Source of the DNA: Paradevosia shaoguanensis | GTDB taxonomy: Bacteria; Pseudomonadota; Alphaproteobacteria; Rhizobiales; Devosiaceae | NCBI RefSeq assembly: GCF_016801025.1 | Contig: NZ_CP068983.1 | Location: 4,146,501 to 4,210,500 of the forward strand | Direction of reading: 5' to 3' | DNA length: 64,000 nucleotides | Shown: positions 56,244 through 64,000 of the stretch, piece after piece | How the letters are laid out: each line of letters starts with the position of its first letter | Position numbering within the stretch: position 1 is the first letter of the stretch | Made by a program: the position numbers and the translations under genes | Notes under the pieces: model-generated | What the model was told of the DNA's origin: nothing | Database searches by the model: none | Seen by the model: only the letters and a program-made list of their open reading frames with translations

Positions 56244-56873
56244 ATGCGCACCGCCGCCGTGATTCTCGCCGGCGGCCTGGGCACGCGCCTCGGCGGCGTC
56301 CGCAAGGCAACCCTCAAGCTGGGCGGCATCCGCCTACTCGATCGCGTGCTCCCCGCGCTCGCCGAGGCCGATTCCATCCTCGTCTCGACAGGCTCCTTGC
56401 CCGCGGGAGCCCTCGCCCTGCTCGCCGGCACCCACCCGGTCCCGGACCTCCTGCCGATCTCCCAGGGCCCCCTCGCGGGCCTTGCCGCTGCCGTCGACGC
56501 CCTGGCCAAAGCCTCGCACCCGCCCGAAGCCGTCATCTGCGTCGCCGTCGACACCCCATTCCTGCCACCCGACTTCTTCGCCCGAATGCGAGATTCGCTC
56601 GGCGAAGACGTATCCGCATCGCTCGCCTGCTACGCCGATCAACCCTATCCCACCAACTCCGCCTGGCGCCTCGCCGCCGTCGCCGATCTCCCCATGCGCC
56701 TCCTGGGAGGTCAGGCCCCCTTCAGCCTCAAATCGCTGGCAAAAGAGCTCTCCGCGACCCACGTAAACTGGCCAACGACGCCCGCCGGCGATCCTTTTGC
56801 CAACGTCAACACCCTGAGCGAGCTGATGAATTTCGAGAAAAAGCTGCAGTCTTCCACAGCCTCTCGAAAATGA
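56244..56873 (+). CDS. mobA: Molybdenum cofactor guanylyltransferase MobA
   Basis: Attaches GMP to molybdopterin to give the MGD cofactor. 209 residues with the GTP-binding start VILAGGLGTRLGGVRKATLK (the usual Gly-x-Lys-Lys region appears as RKATLKLGG), PISQGPLAGLAAAVDAL, and the metal-binding VDTPFLPPDF. The C-terminal part has DPFANVNTLSEL, the usual MobA ending. It is one base away from the BenE gene; no other molybdopterin gene is in the window. Confidence 0.9.
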   Translation: MRTAAVILAGGLGTRLGGVRKATLKLGGIRLLDRVLPALAEADSILVSTGSLPAGALALLAGTHPVPDLLPISQGPLAGLAAAVDALAKASHPPEAVICVAVDTPFLPPDFFARMRDSLGEDVSASLACYADQPYPTNSAWRLAAVADLPMRLLGGQAPFSLKSLAKELSATHVNWPTTPAGDPFANVNTLSELMNFEKKLQSSTASRK

Positions 56874-56962
56874 GTTCGCAGAGACGCAAATTCGGGCTTG
56901 GCAAACCAAATCAAACCCGGTACACGGACGCTGCCTTCGACGAGGAGGCACACAGAATGTCT

Positions 56963-57038
56963 TCCGCGATAGCTCAGTTGGTAGAGCAAGCGGCTGTTAA
57001 CCGCTGGGTCGTAGGTTCGAGTCCTACTCGCGGAGCCA
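56963..57038 (+). tRNA. tRNA-Asn (anticodon GTT)
   Basis: Acceptor TCCGCGA pairs with TCGCGGA; D-arm AGCTCAGTTGGTAGAGCA; anticodon loop CTGTTAA inside GCGG/CCGC; T-arm TAGGTTCGAGTCCTA; discriminator G; CCA encoded. A TTGGCA at 56898 with a weak TACACG 17 bases on may be its promoter. Confidence 0.95.
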
Positions 57039-57070
57039 TTCTTTTCTTCCCCCAGATACCCAGCAATTGT

Positions 57071-57093
57071 AACGGTGCCATGGCGCCGTTTTT
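57071..57093 (+). terminator. Terminator of tRNA-Asn
   Basis: Stem AACGGTGC / GCGCCGTT with loop CATG, followed by TTTTT. It lies 33 bases beyond the tRNA. Confidence 0.65.
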
Positions 57094-57216
57094 GGCGTTT
57101 GCCGAACCGCTAACTCGCTAAAATTGCAACATTTTTAGCAACTCTAAATAGAGCACGTCTCTTTCCGAGCAATTATCAGTTGAGCGCTAGCTTCTCCCTC
57201 AACAGGGAGAGCTTAG

Positions 57217-58116
57217 ATGCTCAACAAGATAAGACTAGAAACGGTCTTGCTCGGCGCAGTATTCGCCATTTCATTAGGGACAAGCGGCGTCGCGACCGCT
57301 CGCGAGCCCGCCTCCTTCAGTTCCGTCCGTGAATTGAACCCGATATCGCGCGCCAATACCGTCCAGGCCGCCGATCTTCTTCTTGCTTCGCTCAATCACA
57401 CCCCGGACTCGGTCGATGACGATATTGCTGTCGCCGCGCTCGATTCCACCGGCATTCCGATTCTGCCCGACGTCAGCCGCGGCAAGGGCAACGGAAACTA
57501 CAATGTCTTCGGTTCGGTCGTGATTCCCGTCGGCGCCCTTCCTGCGGCGCGCGCCTGGTCCCACGCTGCCGGCGCCGACGTCGTCAACGTCTTCAATCCT
57601 GATTGCGGCCCGGCCGATTGCGGCAGCGGCCTGCGCAAGGTGCTGGCCAAAGCCGCCCGCGATGCCAGCCAGCTGCCGACCGACCAGGCCCTCAACCTCG
57701 TCAACCGCGCGGTCAATCGCAATCTCGGCTACCAGGCCGATCGCGCCGCGTGGGGCAAAGGCGACTACTGGGCCAATCCCTCCGAAATCGCGAGGAGCGG
57801 CGTTGGCGATTGCGAGGACTTCGCCACCACCAAGCTCTGGCTGCTCCGCAGCATCGGATTCGACGAGAGCCAGCTCCAGCTCGTGGTGCTCAAGGATACC
57901 CGGCGTCAGCTCTATCATGCCGTGCTCGCCGTCCATGTCGACGGCAAGGCCTATATCCTGGACAACCTGACCAACACGGTCACCACCGACACGGCCTTCA
58001 TCAGCTACGTGCCGATCATGTCCTTCGTCGGCGGCAAGAACTACATCCACGGCTTCCAGGATCGGCGCTCCGCCGTCGCCCTGGGCAACATGGCCGACGT
58101 GATGCCCGGCGAATAA
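57217..58116 (+). CDS. Transglutaminase-like cysteine peptidase (BTLCP, LapG-like)
   Basis: Periplasmic protease of the LapG type. 299 residues with a signal peptide (MLNKIRLETVLLGAVFAISL to ATA). The catalytic triad is visible: Cys199 in SGVGDCEDFATTK, His234 in LYHAVLAVHV and Asp249 in YILDNLTN. LapG cuts the retention domain of giant type I-secreted adhesins and is normally held back by the c-di-GMP receptor LapD. No LapD is in the window. The gene is convergent with the type I secretion operon, its stop one base from that of the lipoprotein. Two Cys (CGPADC) near residue 130 may form a disulfide. Confidence 0.9.
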   Translation: MLNKIRLETVLLGAVFAISLGTSGVATAREPASFSSVRELNPISRANTVQAADLLLASLNHTPDSVDDDIAVAALDSTGIPILPDVSRGKGNGNYNVFGSVVIPVGALPAARAWSHAAGADVVNVFNPDCGPADCGSGLRKVLAKAARDASQLPTDQALNLVNRAVNRNLGYQADRAAWGKGDYWANPSEIARSGVGDCEDFATTKLWLLRSIGFDESQLQLVVLKDTRRQLYHAVLAVHVDGKAYILDNLTNTVTTDTAFISYVPIMSFVGGKNYIHGFQDRRSAVALGNMADVMPGE

Positions 58117-58117
58117 G

Positions 58118-59224
58118 CTATCTGAGCTCGACGACCGAGAATGCCCGGCGGGCGACCCCGCCGGCATCGAACCGGAAATTCCCCGTGACGCCGGCAAACC
58201 CCTGCGCATTCGTCATCGTCGTGGTCCCGAACGGATCGTCCGGCGCCACCTGCGGCAAGGCCCCACCCAGCACGACAAGATCGTACGCCACCGCCGCCTC
58301 GACCGTCGGTCGCTGCCCATAGGCAGCCGTAAATTTCTCGACAAACCCGGCCAGCCCCTGCCGCGACAGCGACGGGTACCAGCCCTTGCCGAGCCCGGCC
58401 GGCGGCGCCACGGCCCAGCCGCCATTGCCGACTACGGCAACGCCCTGCAAGTCCGGCACCGCCCGCACTGCCCCCATTACCCCCGCCGCAACCGCCGGTC
58501 CGGTGGCAAAGACGATCGCCCGCGGCTCGAACCCCATCGCGGCCTGGGACTGCAACTGTGCCGCCGCAGCCGCCGGGTTCCCGCCATCCACGAACTGCAC
58601 CTTGAGCCCGGCCCTGGCAGCCGCTTCGCCGATATCATTGGCATAAGCCGCGCTGGCCGCATCTGTCGTCTGCACGATCGCCACCGCGCCATAGCCGCGC
58701 CGCTTCATTTCCGCCGCCGAAAACGTCACCTCGTCCCTGCGCGCAAACGCCCCGAAAAGCCGATTGGCCGGATCGCCCGATTGGCCGAGCGAAACCACCG
58801 ACACGCCCCGCGGCGCAAGCGCATTGGCCAAGGCCCGCGCCGCCGCGTCGTCTGCCGGCGCAATCACCAGCTTGGCGCCCGATTGCGCAAACTCCGTTGC
58901 GGCCTTTTGCAGCGAGCCCGACTTGCCGTCATACCGCCGCACCAGCAGCCGTATCGGCGTACCCGACAACGCCGTCGTCGCGAGGCGCGCCGCCAGGTAG
59001 GTGCTGCCCGCCGCCCCATCGGAAAGATTATGCGCCTCGTCGGCCGCCAGGATCGCGACGGCGCTGCTGCCAGTGCCGACATTCTCGGATGTCGGCGTCA
59101 CGGCCTTGCCGTTGCCGCCGGCCTTGAAGAGGCCGCCGCTGGTGGAACACGCCGCCAGCGCCAGCAGCACGGGCGCCAGCACGAAGGCCCGGCGAAGTAG
59201 ACTAGTACGCTCAGGCCCCCACAT
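58118..59224 (-). CDS. Lipoprotein with periplasmic-binding (Leu/Ile/Val-binding, LpoA-like) fold
   Basis: 368 residues. The lipobox LLALAAC puts the lipidated Cys at about residue 26. The mature part looks like a type I periplasmic-binding fold: VAILAADEAHNLSDGAAGST, PIRLLVRRYDGKSGSLQKAA, GAVAIVQTTDAASAAYANDI, FEPRAIVFATGPAVAAGVMG and VEAAVAYDLVVLGGAL. The same fold is found in ABC amino-acid receptors and in LpoA, the activator of penicillin-binding proteins. It is the last gene of the type I secretion operon, 14 bases after the RHH/PAS gene, where a receptor for transport is unexpected. Role unknown. Confidence 0.8.
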   Translation of the reverse strand: MWGPERTSLLRRAFVLAPVLLALAACSTSGGLFKAGGNGKAVTPTSENVGTGSSAVAILAADEAHNLSDGAAGSTYLAARLATTALSGTPIRLLVRRYDGKSGSLQKAATEFAQSGAKLVIAPADDAAARALANALAPRGVSVVSLGQSGDPANRLFGAFARRDEVTFSAAEMKRRGYGAVAIVQTTDAASAAYANDIGEAAARAGLKVQFVDGGNPAAAAAQLQSQAAMGFEPRAIVFATGPAVAAGVMGAVRAVPDLQGVAVVGNGGWAVAPPAGLGKGWYPSLSRQGLAGFVEKFTAAYGQRPTVEAAVAYDLVVLGGALPQVAPDDPFGTTTMTNAQGFAGVTGNFRFDAGGVARRAFSVVELR

Positions 59225-59238
59225 GTCGCGCTCCGTCT

Positions 59239-59883
59239 CTAGGAAATGATGTAGCCCACCAGCATGTTGCTGGGCGATGGCGGCACGGAAACGACCTTGG
59301 CCCGGCCGCGGCGCTGCTTGTTGTCGATCGTCAGCGTGTAGCCGCACTGCAGCGTCGGCGTGCCCTCGCTGAATTGGGCAAAGATCTGGTCCAGCGGAAT
59401 ATCGAGCGACATGTGCACCACGTCCGCTGAGATCTTCTGCGCCATGTTGCCCGAAACCACCCGCAGCAGGTGGATGAAGTCCGGATTGACCTGCTGCAAC
59501 CGCTTCTGCCGGTTGATGGCAAACGCCGGCACCGGCGCCGCCTGCAAGAGGTTGATCACGAAGCTCGGCTCGCCCCGCGCCACCAGCGAGCGGCGCTGCA
59601 ATTCCAGCTCGCGCGTCGCATAGACGCGCAGCACGCTGGCCGTGTTGTCCGCGCCCGGCCCGGCCTCATCGAGGATATCGCTCACCAGCTGGCTGCGGCG
59701 AATGCCGCGTGCCAGCGCGATATCGGCCAGCACCTGCCAGAACAACCGCTCGAGACGCACCCCGCGACGGCGATTACCGGTGTTGATCACGCGGAATTCG
59801 GGCGTCAGCAGGCCATCGAGGCCATCTTCTTCGGGTGCGACTGGCTCCGGCAGCCGCGTCTGGGCGACCGCCTTATCGTTCAC
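59239..59883 (-). CDS. Ribbon-helix-helix plus PAS-like protein in the type I secretion operon
   Basis: 214 residues. After about 40 residues comes an RHH_4-type module (GVRLERLFWQVLADIALARG then IRRSQLVSDILDEAGP), next a linker helix rich in Arg/Leu, then a PAS-like region (FVINLLQAAPVPAFAINRQK, QQVNPDFIHLLRVVSGNMAQ) and a beta-rich C-terminus (LQCGYTLTIDNKQRRGRAKV). The RHH part suggests DNA binding and the PAS-like part sensing. The gene overlaps the HlyD gene by 11 bases, so it is co-translated with the secretion machine. Possibly a regulator of the secreted product. Functional claim is inference. Confidence 0.7.
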   Translation of the reverse strand: MNDKAVAQTRLPEPVAPEEDGLDGLLTPEFRVINTGNRRRGVRLERLFWQVLADIALARGIRRSQLVSDILDEAGPGADNTASVLRVYATRELELQRRSLVARGEPSFVINLLQAAPVPAFAINRQKRLQQVNPDFIHLLRVVSGNMAQKISADVVHMSLDIPLDQIFAQFSEGTPTLQCGYTLTIDNKQRRGRAKVVSVPPSPSNMLVGYIIS

Positions 59884-61201
59884 GTAGAGCCTCGTCGCGC
59901 GCCTTGTTAATCGGCTTCATCAGATATTGCAGAATAGTCTTCTTGCCAGTGAGGATTTCGACCGACGACACCATGCCCGGCAGGATCGGCAGCTTCTTGC
60001 CGTTATATTCGAGCGCGGATTGGTCGGTCTTGATCAGCACCAGGTAATAGGTCTCGCGTGTATCGGGGTCGACGATGCTGTCGGCGGAAACGTTCTGCAC
60101 TTCCCCATGCAACCCGCCAAATATCGAGAAGTCATAGGCCGTGATCTTGATATTGGCTGATTGTCCCGGAAGGATGAAGGCCACATCCGACGGCTTGAGC
60201 TTGGCTTCGACCAGCAGCGTATCCTCGATCGGCACGATATCAACCAGTCGCTCGCCCGGCGAGACGAAGGCGCCGATCGTATTGACTGCCAGGTTGTTGA
60301 CGATGCCGTCGACCGGCGAGCGGATATCCGTCCGGCTCACGCGATCGGCCGCGCCGCGCAGCGCCTGCTGCGCGCTCGCGAGCTCCGCCAGCCGCATCGT
60401 CATGTCGGTCAGCGCATCCTGCCGGAATTGCAGGTCCGCCTGGTCCACCTGCAACTGCGCCTCGGATACCGCCGCATTGAGCCGCGCAATGGATTCGACC
60501 ACGGCGTCGAGCTGCCCCTTCGTGTCCGTCACGTCGCGCTGTGCATTGAGCAGATCGTTCTGCGACACCAGGTTTTTCTTGGCCATCGGCTCGATCAGCG
60601 CCAGCTTCTCCGTGCCCAGCCGATTGGCTTCGGTCAGCCGGCTCTGGTTGGCCAGCGCCTCGTTCAACTCGCGCTGCCGCTGCTCGACGCGCTGCAACAG
60701 CACCTGCTTGCCCTGGCTCAGCGTCAGCTGGCGCGCCTTGAGCAGGTCGGATTCGCTGTCGCAGACCGCCGGCGCTTCCTTCACCACCTCCGGCGGGCAG
60801 ACATAACCATCGGCCGCCCTGCCCTCGTATTCGATGCGTAGCCGAGCCACCTGCGCCTGGAGCGCATTGACCTTGGCCTCGACCTCGCCGGCCGAAGAGG
60901 CCGTCGTTGTGTCGTCGAGCCGGATGAGCTGCTGGCCCTTTTTGACCTGCTCGCCTGTGCGGACGAGAATTTCCGTCACCACCCCCGCTTCCGCGCTCTG
61001 GATCACCTGCATCTTGCTCGAAGGGATCACGCGGCCTTCCGCGCGGCTGATCTCGTCGATTTGCGCCAGCGACGCCCACAGCAGCGCCGCGCCAAGAAAG
61101 GCGCAGACCAGGAGGATCACGTAGAGCCACGCACGCGGCGGCCGATCCTGCTGCGGCACCGAGGCCATCAGCGAGTCGAATGATCCGGCGGGCTTGTTCA
61201 T
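59873..61201 (-). CDS. HlyD-family type I secretion adaptor (membrane fusion protein)
   Basis: 442 residues. N-terminal cytoplasmic tail, one membrane helix (WLYVILLVCAFLGAALLW), then two lipoyl halves around a long coiled coil (about residues 95-270: LLKARQLTLSQGKQVLLQRV, VESIARLNAAVSEAQLQVDQ). DISRAEGRVIPSSKMQVIQS and IRSPVDGIVNNLAVNTIGAF are type I secretion HlyD marks; the C-terminus has VSSVEILTGKKTILQYLMKP. Two Cys lie in VCPP and VCDS. It overlaps the ABC gene by 4 bases. The TolC needed to complete the channel is probably the gene at 36036. Confidence 0.93.
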   Translation of the reverse strand: MNKPAGSFDSLMASVPQQDRPPRAWLYVILLVCAFLGAALLWASLAQIDEISRAEGRVIPSSKMQVIQSAEAGVVTEILVRTGEQVKKGQQLIRLDDTTTASSAGEVEAKVNALQAQVARLRIEYEGRAADGYVCPPEVVKEAPAVCDSESDLLKARQLTLSQGKQVLLQRVEQRQRELNEALANQSRLTEANRLGTEKLALIEPMAKKNLVSQNDLLNAQRDVTDTKGQLDAVVESIARLNAAVSEAQLQVDQADLQFRQDALTDMTMRLAELASAQQALRGAADRVSRTDIRSPVDGIVNNLAVNTIGAFVSPGERLVDIVPIEDTLLVEAKLKPSDVAFILPGQSANIKITAYDFSIFGGLHGEVQNVSADSIVDPDTRETYYLVLIKTDQSALEYNGKKLPILPGMVSSVEILTGKKTILQYLMKPINKARDEALRER

Positions 61202-63762
61202 GCGGCTCCCTCCCCGCCATTGCCCTGCGCCCGGAGTTGGGCAAGCACGGCATCACGAGGACCATCGGCGACAATTCGTCCGTTGTCGACCACCATCAGC
61301 CGCGTAACGAGCTGAAGCAGGCTGAAACGGTGCGTCGCGATCAGCACCGTATGGTCTGTCGCCAGCGTGCGGCTGAGCGCTCCGATGAGCTGCCGCTCCG
61401 TCGCCAGGTCCATCGAGCTCGAAGGTTCATCGAGGAAAAGAATCTTGGGGTCCACCAGCATCGTGCGCGCCAGTGCCACCGCCTGCCGCTGTCCGCCCGA
61501 AAGCAGGAAGCCGCGTTCGCCCACCGGCATGTCGTAGCCCAAAGGATGTCGCGACACGAATTCCTCGACGCCTGCACGGCGCGACACCTCGAGGAAATGC
61601 TGCTCGCTCGCCTCGGGGTTCGAGAGCAGGATGTTGTCCTTGATCGACCCGTTGAACAGTTCCGGGTCCTGCAGCACCAGCCCGACCTGCCGCCGCAGCG
61701 AAGCCGGGTGGTATTGCTTGATCGAGACGCCGTCGATCAGGATCTCGCCTTCGCTCGCCGGATAGAAATTGACCAGCAGCCGCCCCAGCGTCGTCTTGCC
61801 CGAGCCGATGCGGCCGATAATGCCCACCTTCTCGCCCGGATTGATCGTGAACGACACCTGGTCGAGCACGTAGTGCTCGATGCCCGGATAGGCAAAGCGC
61901 ACCTTGCGGAATTCGATCTTGCCGCTCTCGACCGAGCGCGTGACGAAACCGCGCTTCACCTTGCGCTCGTCGGGCAGCTTCATGATGCTGTCGAGCGCCG
62001 TATAAGCCTCCATGGCCGAGCGCGTACGCAGCAGCGCGGCGGAGATCATCGCCACCGGCGCGATCACCCGGTTCGAAAGCATCATCGCGGCAACGATGGC
62101 GCCCATCGTCACCTGGTTTTCGGCGAAGGAATAGGTCGCCCCGATCATGATGCCGATAGTGGAAACCTGGCTGATGACCGAGGTCAACTGCGTGGCCACC
62201 GACTGGTACCACTTGATCTTGTTCTGTGTCTCCGAGGACGCGAAGATCGAGCTTTCCCACTTGCGCAGGAACTGCCCTTCGGCCCGCGATGCCTTGACCG
62301 TCTGCGTCGCCGAAAGCGCCTCGACGAGGATCGCGTTACGCTGCGAGGATTCCTTGAGCGCCGCCTCGACCACCGATTTCGACCGGATGCCGATGATGAT
62401 CGTCCCGACGATCGCCATGAGCGCCGCCAGCACCGGGAAGATCACCACCCAGCCGATCAGCATGGCGATCACGTAGACGAAGACGCCCATGAAGAGGATG
62501 TCGACGAACATCACCACCGTCTGGGAGGTGAAGAAATCGCGCAGCACTTCATATTGCGTGATGCGGTTGACGAAGGCGCCCGTCGAGGCCGGCCGCGCCG
62601 CCACCGACGTATTCAGCACCCGGTCGAACAGCACCGAGGACAGTCGGAAGTCGATGACCCGCCCGGCATGGTCGATGATCGCGGCCCGCGCGATCTTGAG
62701 CAGGAAATCGAAGACGAACACCGTGACGATGCCGATGGCCAGCACCCAGAGCGTCGACACCGCCTTGTTGGGCAGCACGCGGTCATAGACGTTCATCGAG
62801 AACAGCGGCATCGCCACCGCGAAAATGTTGATGAACGTCGCCGCGATCAGCACATAGGCCAGGTTGCCCCAATGCCCCTGTAGCGCCGCCCGCAGCCAAT
62901 GCGTTTCCTTGATGCTGCCGTCGTCCAGCTCGTCGGCCGAATCGTCGGCGTCGACGGCCTGCTTGACCAGCAGCACGCGATGGCGGAAACGCCATTCGGC
63001 GGTATTGGTCGCGATGATGGTTTCGGCCTTGGCCTCAGGATCGTAACAGCGCAGCTTGTGTCGCCCTGCCCGGCCCACGCAGACCATGATCTGCCCGTGC
63101 TTGCCGGAAATGATCGCCGGCATGTCGAATTCGGGGAGATCACGCAGCGCCGTCCGCTTCTGCGTCACAGTCAGTCCCACGCGCTCCAGCGCGCGCGGCA
63201 GAAGCTCGAACGTCAGCTTGCCATCGACCAGCGGTAGCCCCGCCGTCAGCACTTCCGGCGCCGTCGGCCGGCTCCAGCGCATCGCGAGATAACGCACCAC
63301 GGAAAGCAGCGGATCATCCACCGGCACGGGAGCCGCCTGCGCATCGGCCGCCGCAGCACGTTCCGCCGAAGCGGCCGCACTCGTGATCGCCGCTGCAAGG
63401 TTTCCCGCAGACGCGGGGACATTCCCAGGAGAAACAGGGGCTTGCGTCGCGCCCGTCGCGCCACCGACCGAACCAGTCGCGCCACCCACAGGGGTGTTCG
63501 CACCACCCGTCGAACCGGTCGCATTATCCACCGGGCCGCCCGCGCTGCCCACTGGGCTCACACCACCAGCCGGGCCGCTCACGCTGCCCACCGGGCTCAC
63601 GCCACCCACCGGGCTCGCACCACCAGCCGGGCGACTCGCGCGACCCACCGGGCCCGCCACATTTGCCGTCGGCGCAACGCCGCCTGCCTCTGCGGGCGAG
63701 CCGGCATCGGCAGTCGGTTGTAGCGGCTGGTCCTTGTCCCTGGATGCGCTGTCGATAGCCAT
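61198..63762 (-). CDS. Type I secretion ABC transporter with C39-like domain and low-complexity N-terminal extension
   Basis: Exports a large protein, probably an adhesin. 854 residues. A Gly/Pro/Val/Ser-rich extension of about 145 residues comes first, then a C39-like domain (DDPLLSVVRYLAMRWSRPTA to VLLVKQAVDADD). The catalytic Cys of true C39 peptidases is not present, so the domain should only bind substrate, as in LapB. Next follow six membrane helices and the ABC domain: Walker A GRIGSGKTT (about residue 650), signature LLSGGQRQAVALARTM, Walker B KILFLDEPSSSMD, H-loop LIATHRFSLL. ATG at 63762. First gene of the operon. Confidence 0.92.
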   Translation of the reverse strand: MAIDSASRDKDQPLQPTADAGSPAEAGGVAPTANVAGPVGRASRPAGGASPVGGVSPVGSVSGPAGGVSPVGSAGGPVDNATGSTGGANTPVGGATGSVGGATGATQAPVSPGNVPASAGNLAAAITSAAASAERAAAADAQAAPVPVDDPLLSVVRYLAMRWSRPTAPEVLTAGLPLVDGKLTFELLPRALERVGLTVTQKRTALRDLPEFDMPAIISGKHGQIMVCVGRAGRHKLRCYDPEAKAETIIATNTAEWRFRHRVLLVKQAVDADDSADELDDGSIKETHWLRAALQGHWGNLAYVLIAATFINIFAVAMPLFSMNVYDRVLPNKAVSTLWVLAIGIVTVFVFDFLLKIARAAIIDHAGRVIDFRLSSVLFDRVLNTSVAARPASTGAFVNRITQYEVLRDFFTSQTVVMFVDILFMGVFVYVIAMLIGWVVIFPVLAALMAIVGTIIIGIRSKSVVEAALKESSQRNAILVEALSATQTVKASRAEGQFLRKWESSIFASSETQNKIKWYQSVATQLTSVISQVSTIGIMIGATYSFAENQVTMGAIVAAMMLSNRVIAPVAMISAALLRTRSAMEAYTALDSIMKLPDERKVKRGFVTRSVESGKIEFRKVRFAYPGIEHYVLDQVSFTINPGEKVGIIGRIGSGKTTLGRLLVNFYPASEGEILIDGVSIKQYHPASLRRQVGLVLQDPELFNGSIKDNILLSNPEASEQHFLEVSRRAGVEEFVSRHPLGYDMPVGERGFLLSGGQRQAVALARTMLVDPKILFLDEPSSSMDLATERQLIGALSRTLATDHTVLIATHRFSLLQLVTRLMVVDNGRIVADGPRDAVLAQLRAQGNGGEGAA
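63451..63651 (-). repeat. Degenerate tandem repeats within the N-terminal extension of the type I ABC transporter
   Basis: Residues 38-104 of the transporter repeat units such as AGGVSPVGSVSGP, GGASPVGGVSPVG and GGATGSVGGATGA. At DNA level runs like CCCACCGGGCTCACGCC recur about every 18-40 bases. Such repeats can change length by slippage. Confidence 0.75.
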
Positions 63763-63922
63763 AGTCCATTTCCGTGCCTGGACAGGCACGCTCTATGCCT
63801 GCAGCGCACCAGGCTCAAGCAGGACAATGAATCGCAGTTAACTAGCTTCGCCGCAAATCACTGAATGGCGGCGGCTTTTTGACAGTATTGACGCCAAAAC
63901 TAAAGTTGAACGCCTGGCCGGC

Positions 63923-64000
63923 CTAATTGACGAACTTCGTAAGGTCCAGCGGACGATCGAACTGCACCGGCACGGCCTTATGATCCTTGTAGGAATCGGC
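63923..64000 (-). CDS. C-terminal end of an unidentified protein (window edge)
   Basis: Only the last 25 residues are visible: ADSYKDHKAVPVQFDRPLDL then TKFVN and a TAG stop. It lies 160 bases upstream of the type I ABC transporter gene on the same strand. The position and the hydrophobic-ending tail would fit a type I-secreted substrate, but 25 residues are not enough to say. The 160-base gap should hold the promoter of the secretion operon. Confidence 0.5.
   Translation of the reverse strand, partial: ADSYKDHKAVPVQFDRPLDLTKFVN

Overview
The window is GC-rich chromosomal DNA from an alphaproteobacterium, almost certainly Hyphomicrobiales. A Devosia-like genus would fit, but that is inference. 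The evidence is the gene order (erpA-dgt-argS-SPOR-scpAB-tatABC-serS-surE-LysM/M23-yajC-secDF; valS-popZ-tolC-pcm), alphaproteobacterial SOS boxes of the form GTTC-N7-GTTC, PopZ and DUF1127 proteins, an Omp25/Omp31-type porin and rhizobial-style palindromic repeats. No insertion sequence, prophage, CRISPR array or rRNA was seen.

Layout. 1-5000: ssb (partial) and uvrA are divergent, with two perfect SOS boxes between them; then two very small DUF1127-type genes and a glutathione transferase. 5078-14836: trmFO, then the minus-strand unit yajC-secDF-Mth938-phytoene synthase-like-DUF4153, an AAA ATPase and a LysM/M23 lipoprotein. 14956-26138: a long minus-strand housekeeping block (dgt, argS, SPOR, scpA, scpB, tatABC, serS, surE). 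nagZ and the second pcm, which usually sit in this block, are absent. 26220-29576: erpA, an inserted beta-lactamase-fold hydrolase, xthA and an ExoR-like Sel1-repeat protein. 30435-38227: outer membrane protein, CorA/ZntB transporter, valS, popZ, tolC and pcm.

38403-50846 is the main accessory region. It is a sugar-uptake and glycan-processing locus: a minus-strand operon (solute-binding protein, two permeases, ATPase, PHP metallohydrolase, GH38 alpha-mannosidase) divergent from a LacI regulator and a DUF5054 protein that looks like a remote GH38 relative. Two LacI-type operator dyads lie in the divergent promoter region. Palindromic repeats bracket the locus and sit inside it. It looks like a system that imports an alpha-mannoside and cleaves it in the cytoplasm; the real substrate is unknown.

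51016-56873: a small membrane protein, a T4 DenV-type pyrimidine-dimer glycosylase, tRNA-Cys, a membrane protein flanked by two microproteins of 24-26 residues, YccF, a second GST, a BenE-type transporter and mobA. 56963-64000: tRNA-Asn, then a LapG-like cysteine protease convergent with a type I secretion operon (ABC transporter with C39-like domain, HlyD adaptor, a ribbon-helix-helix/PAS-like protein, a periplasmic-binding-fold lipoprotein). The last bases hold the 3' end of another gene that may be the secreted substrate. This is a candidate variant of the LapG-controlled adhesin system in which no LapD is visible inside the window.
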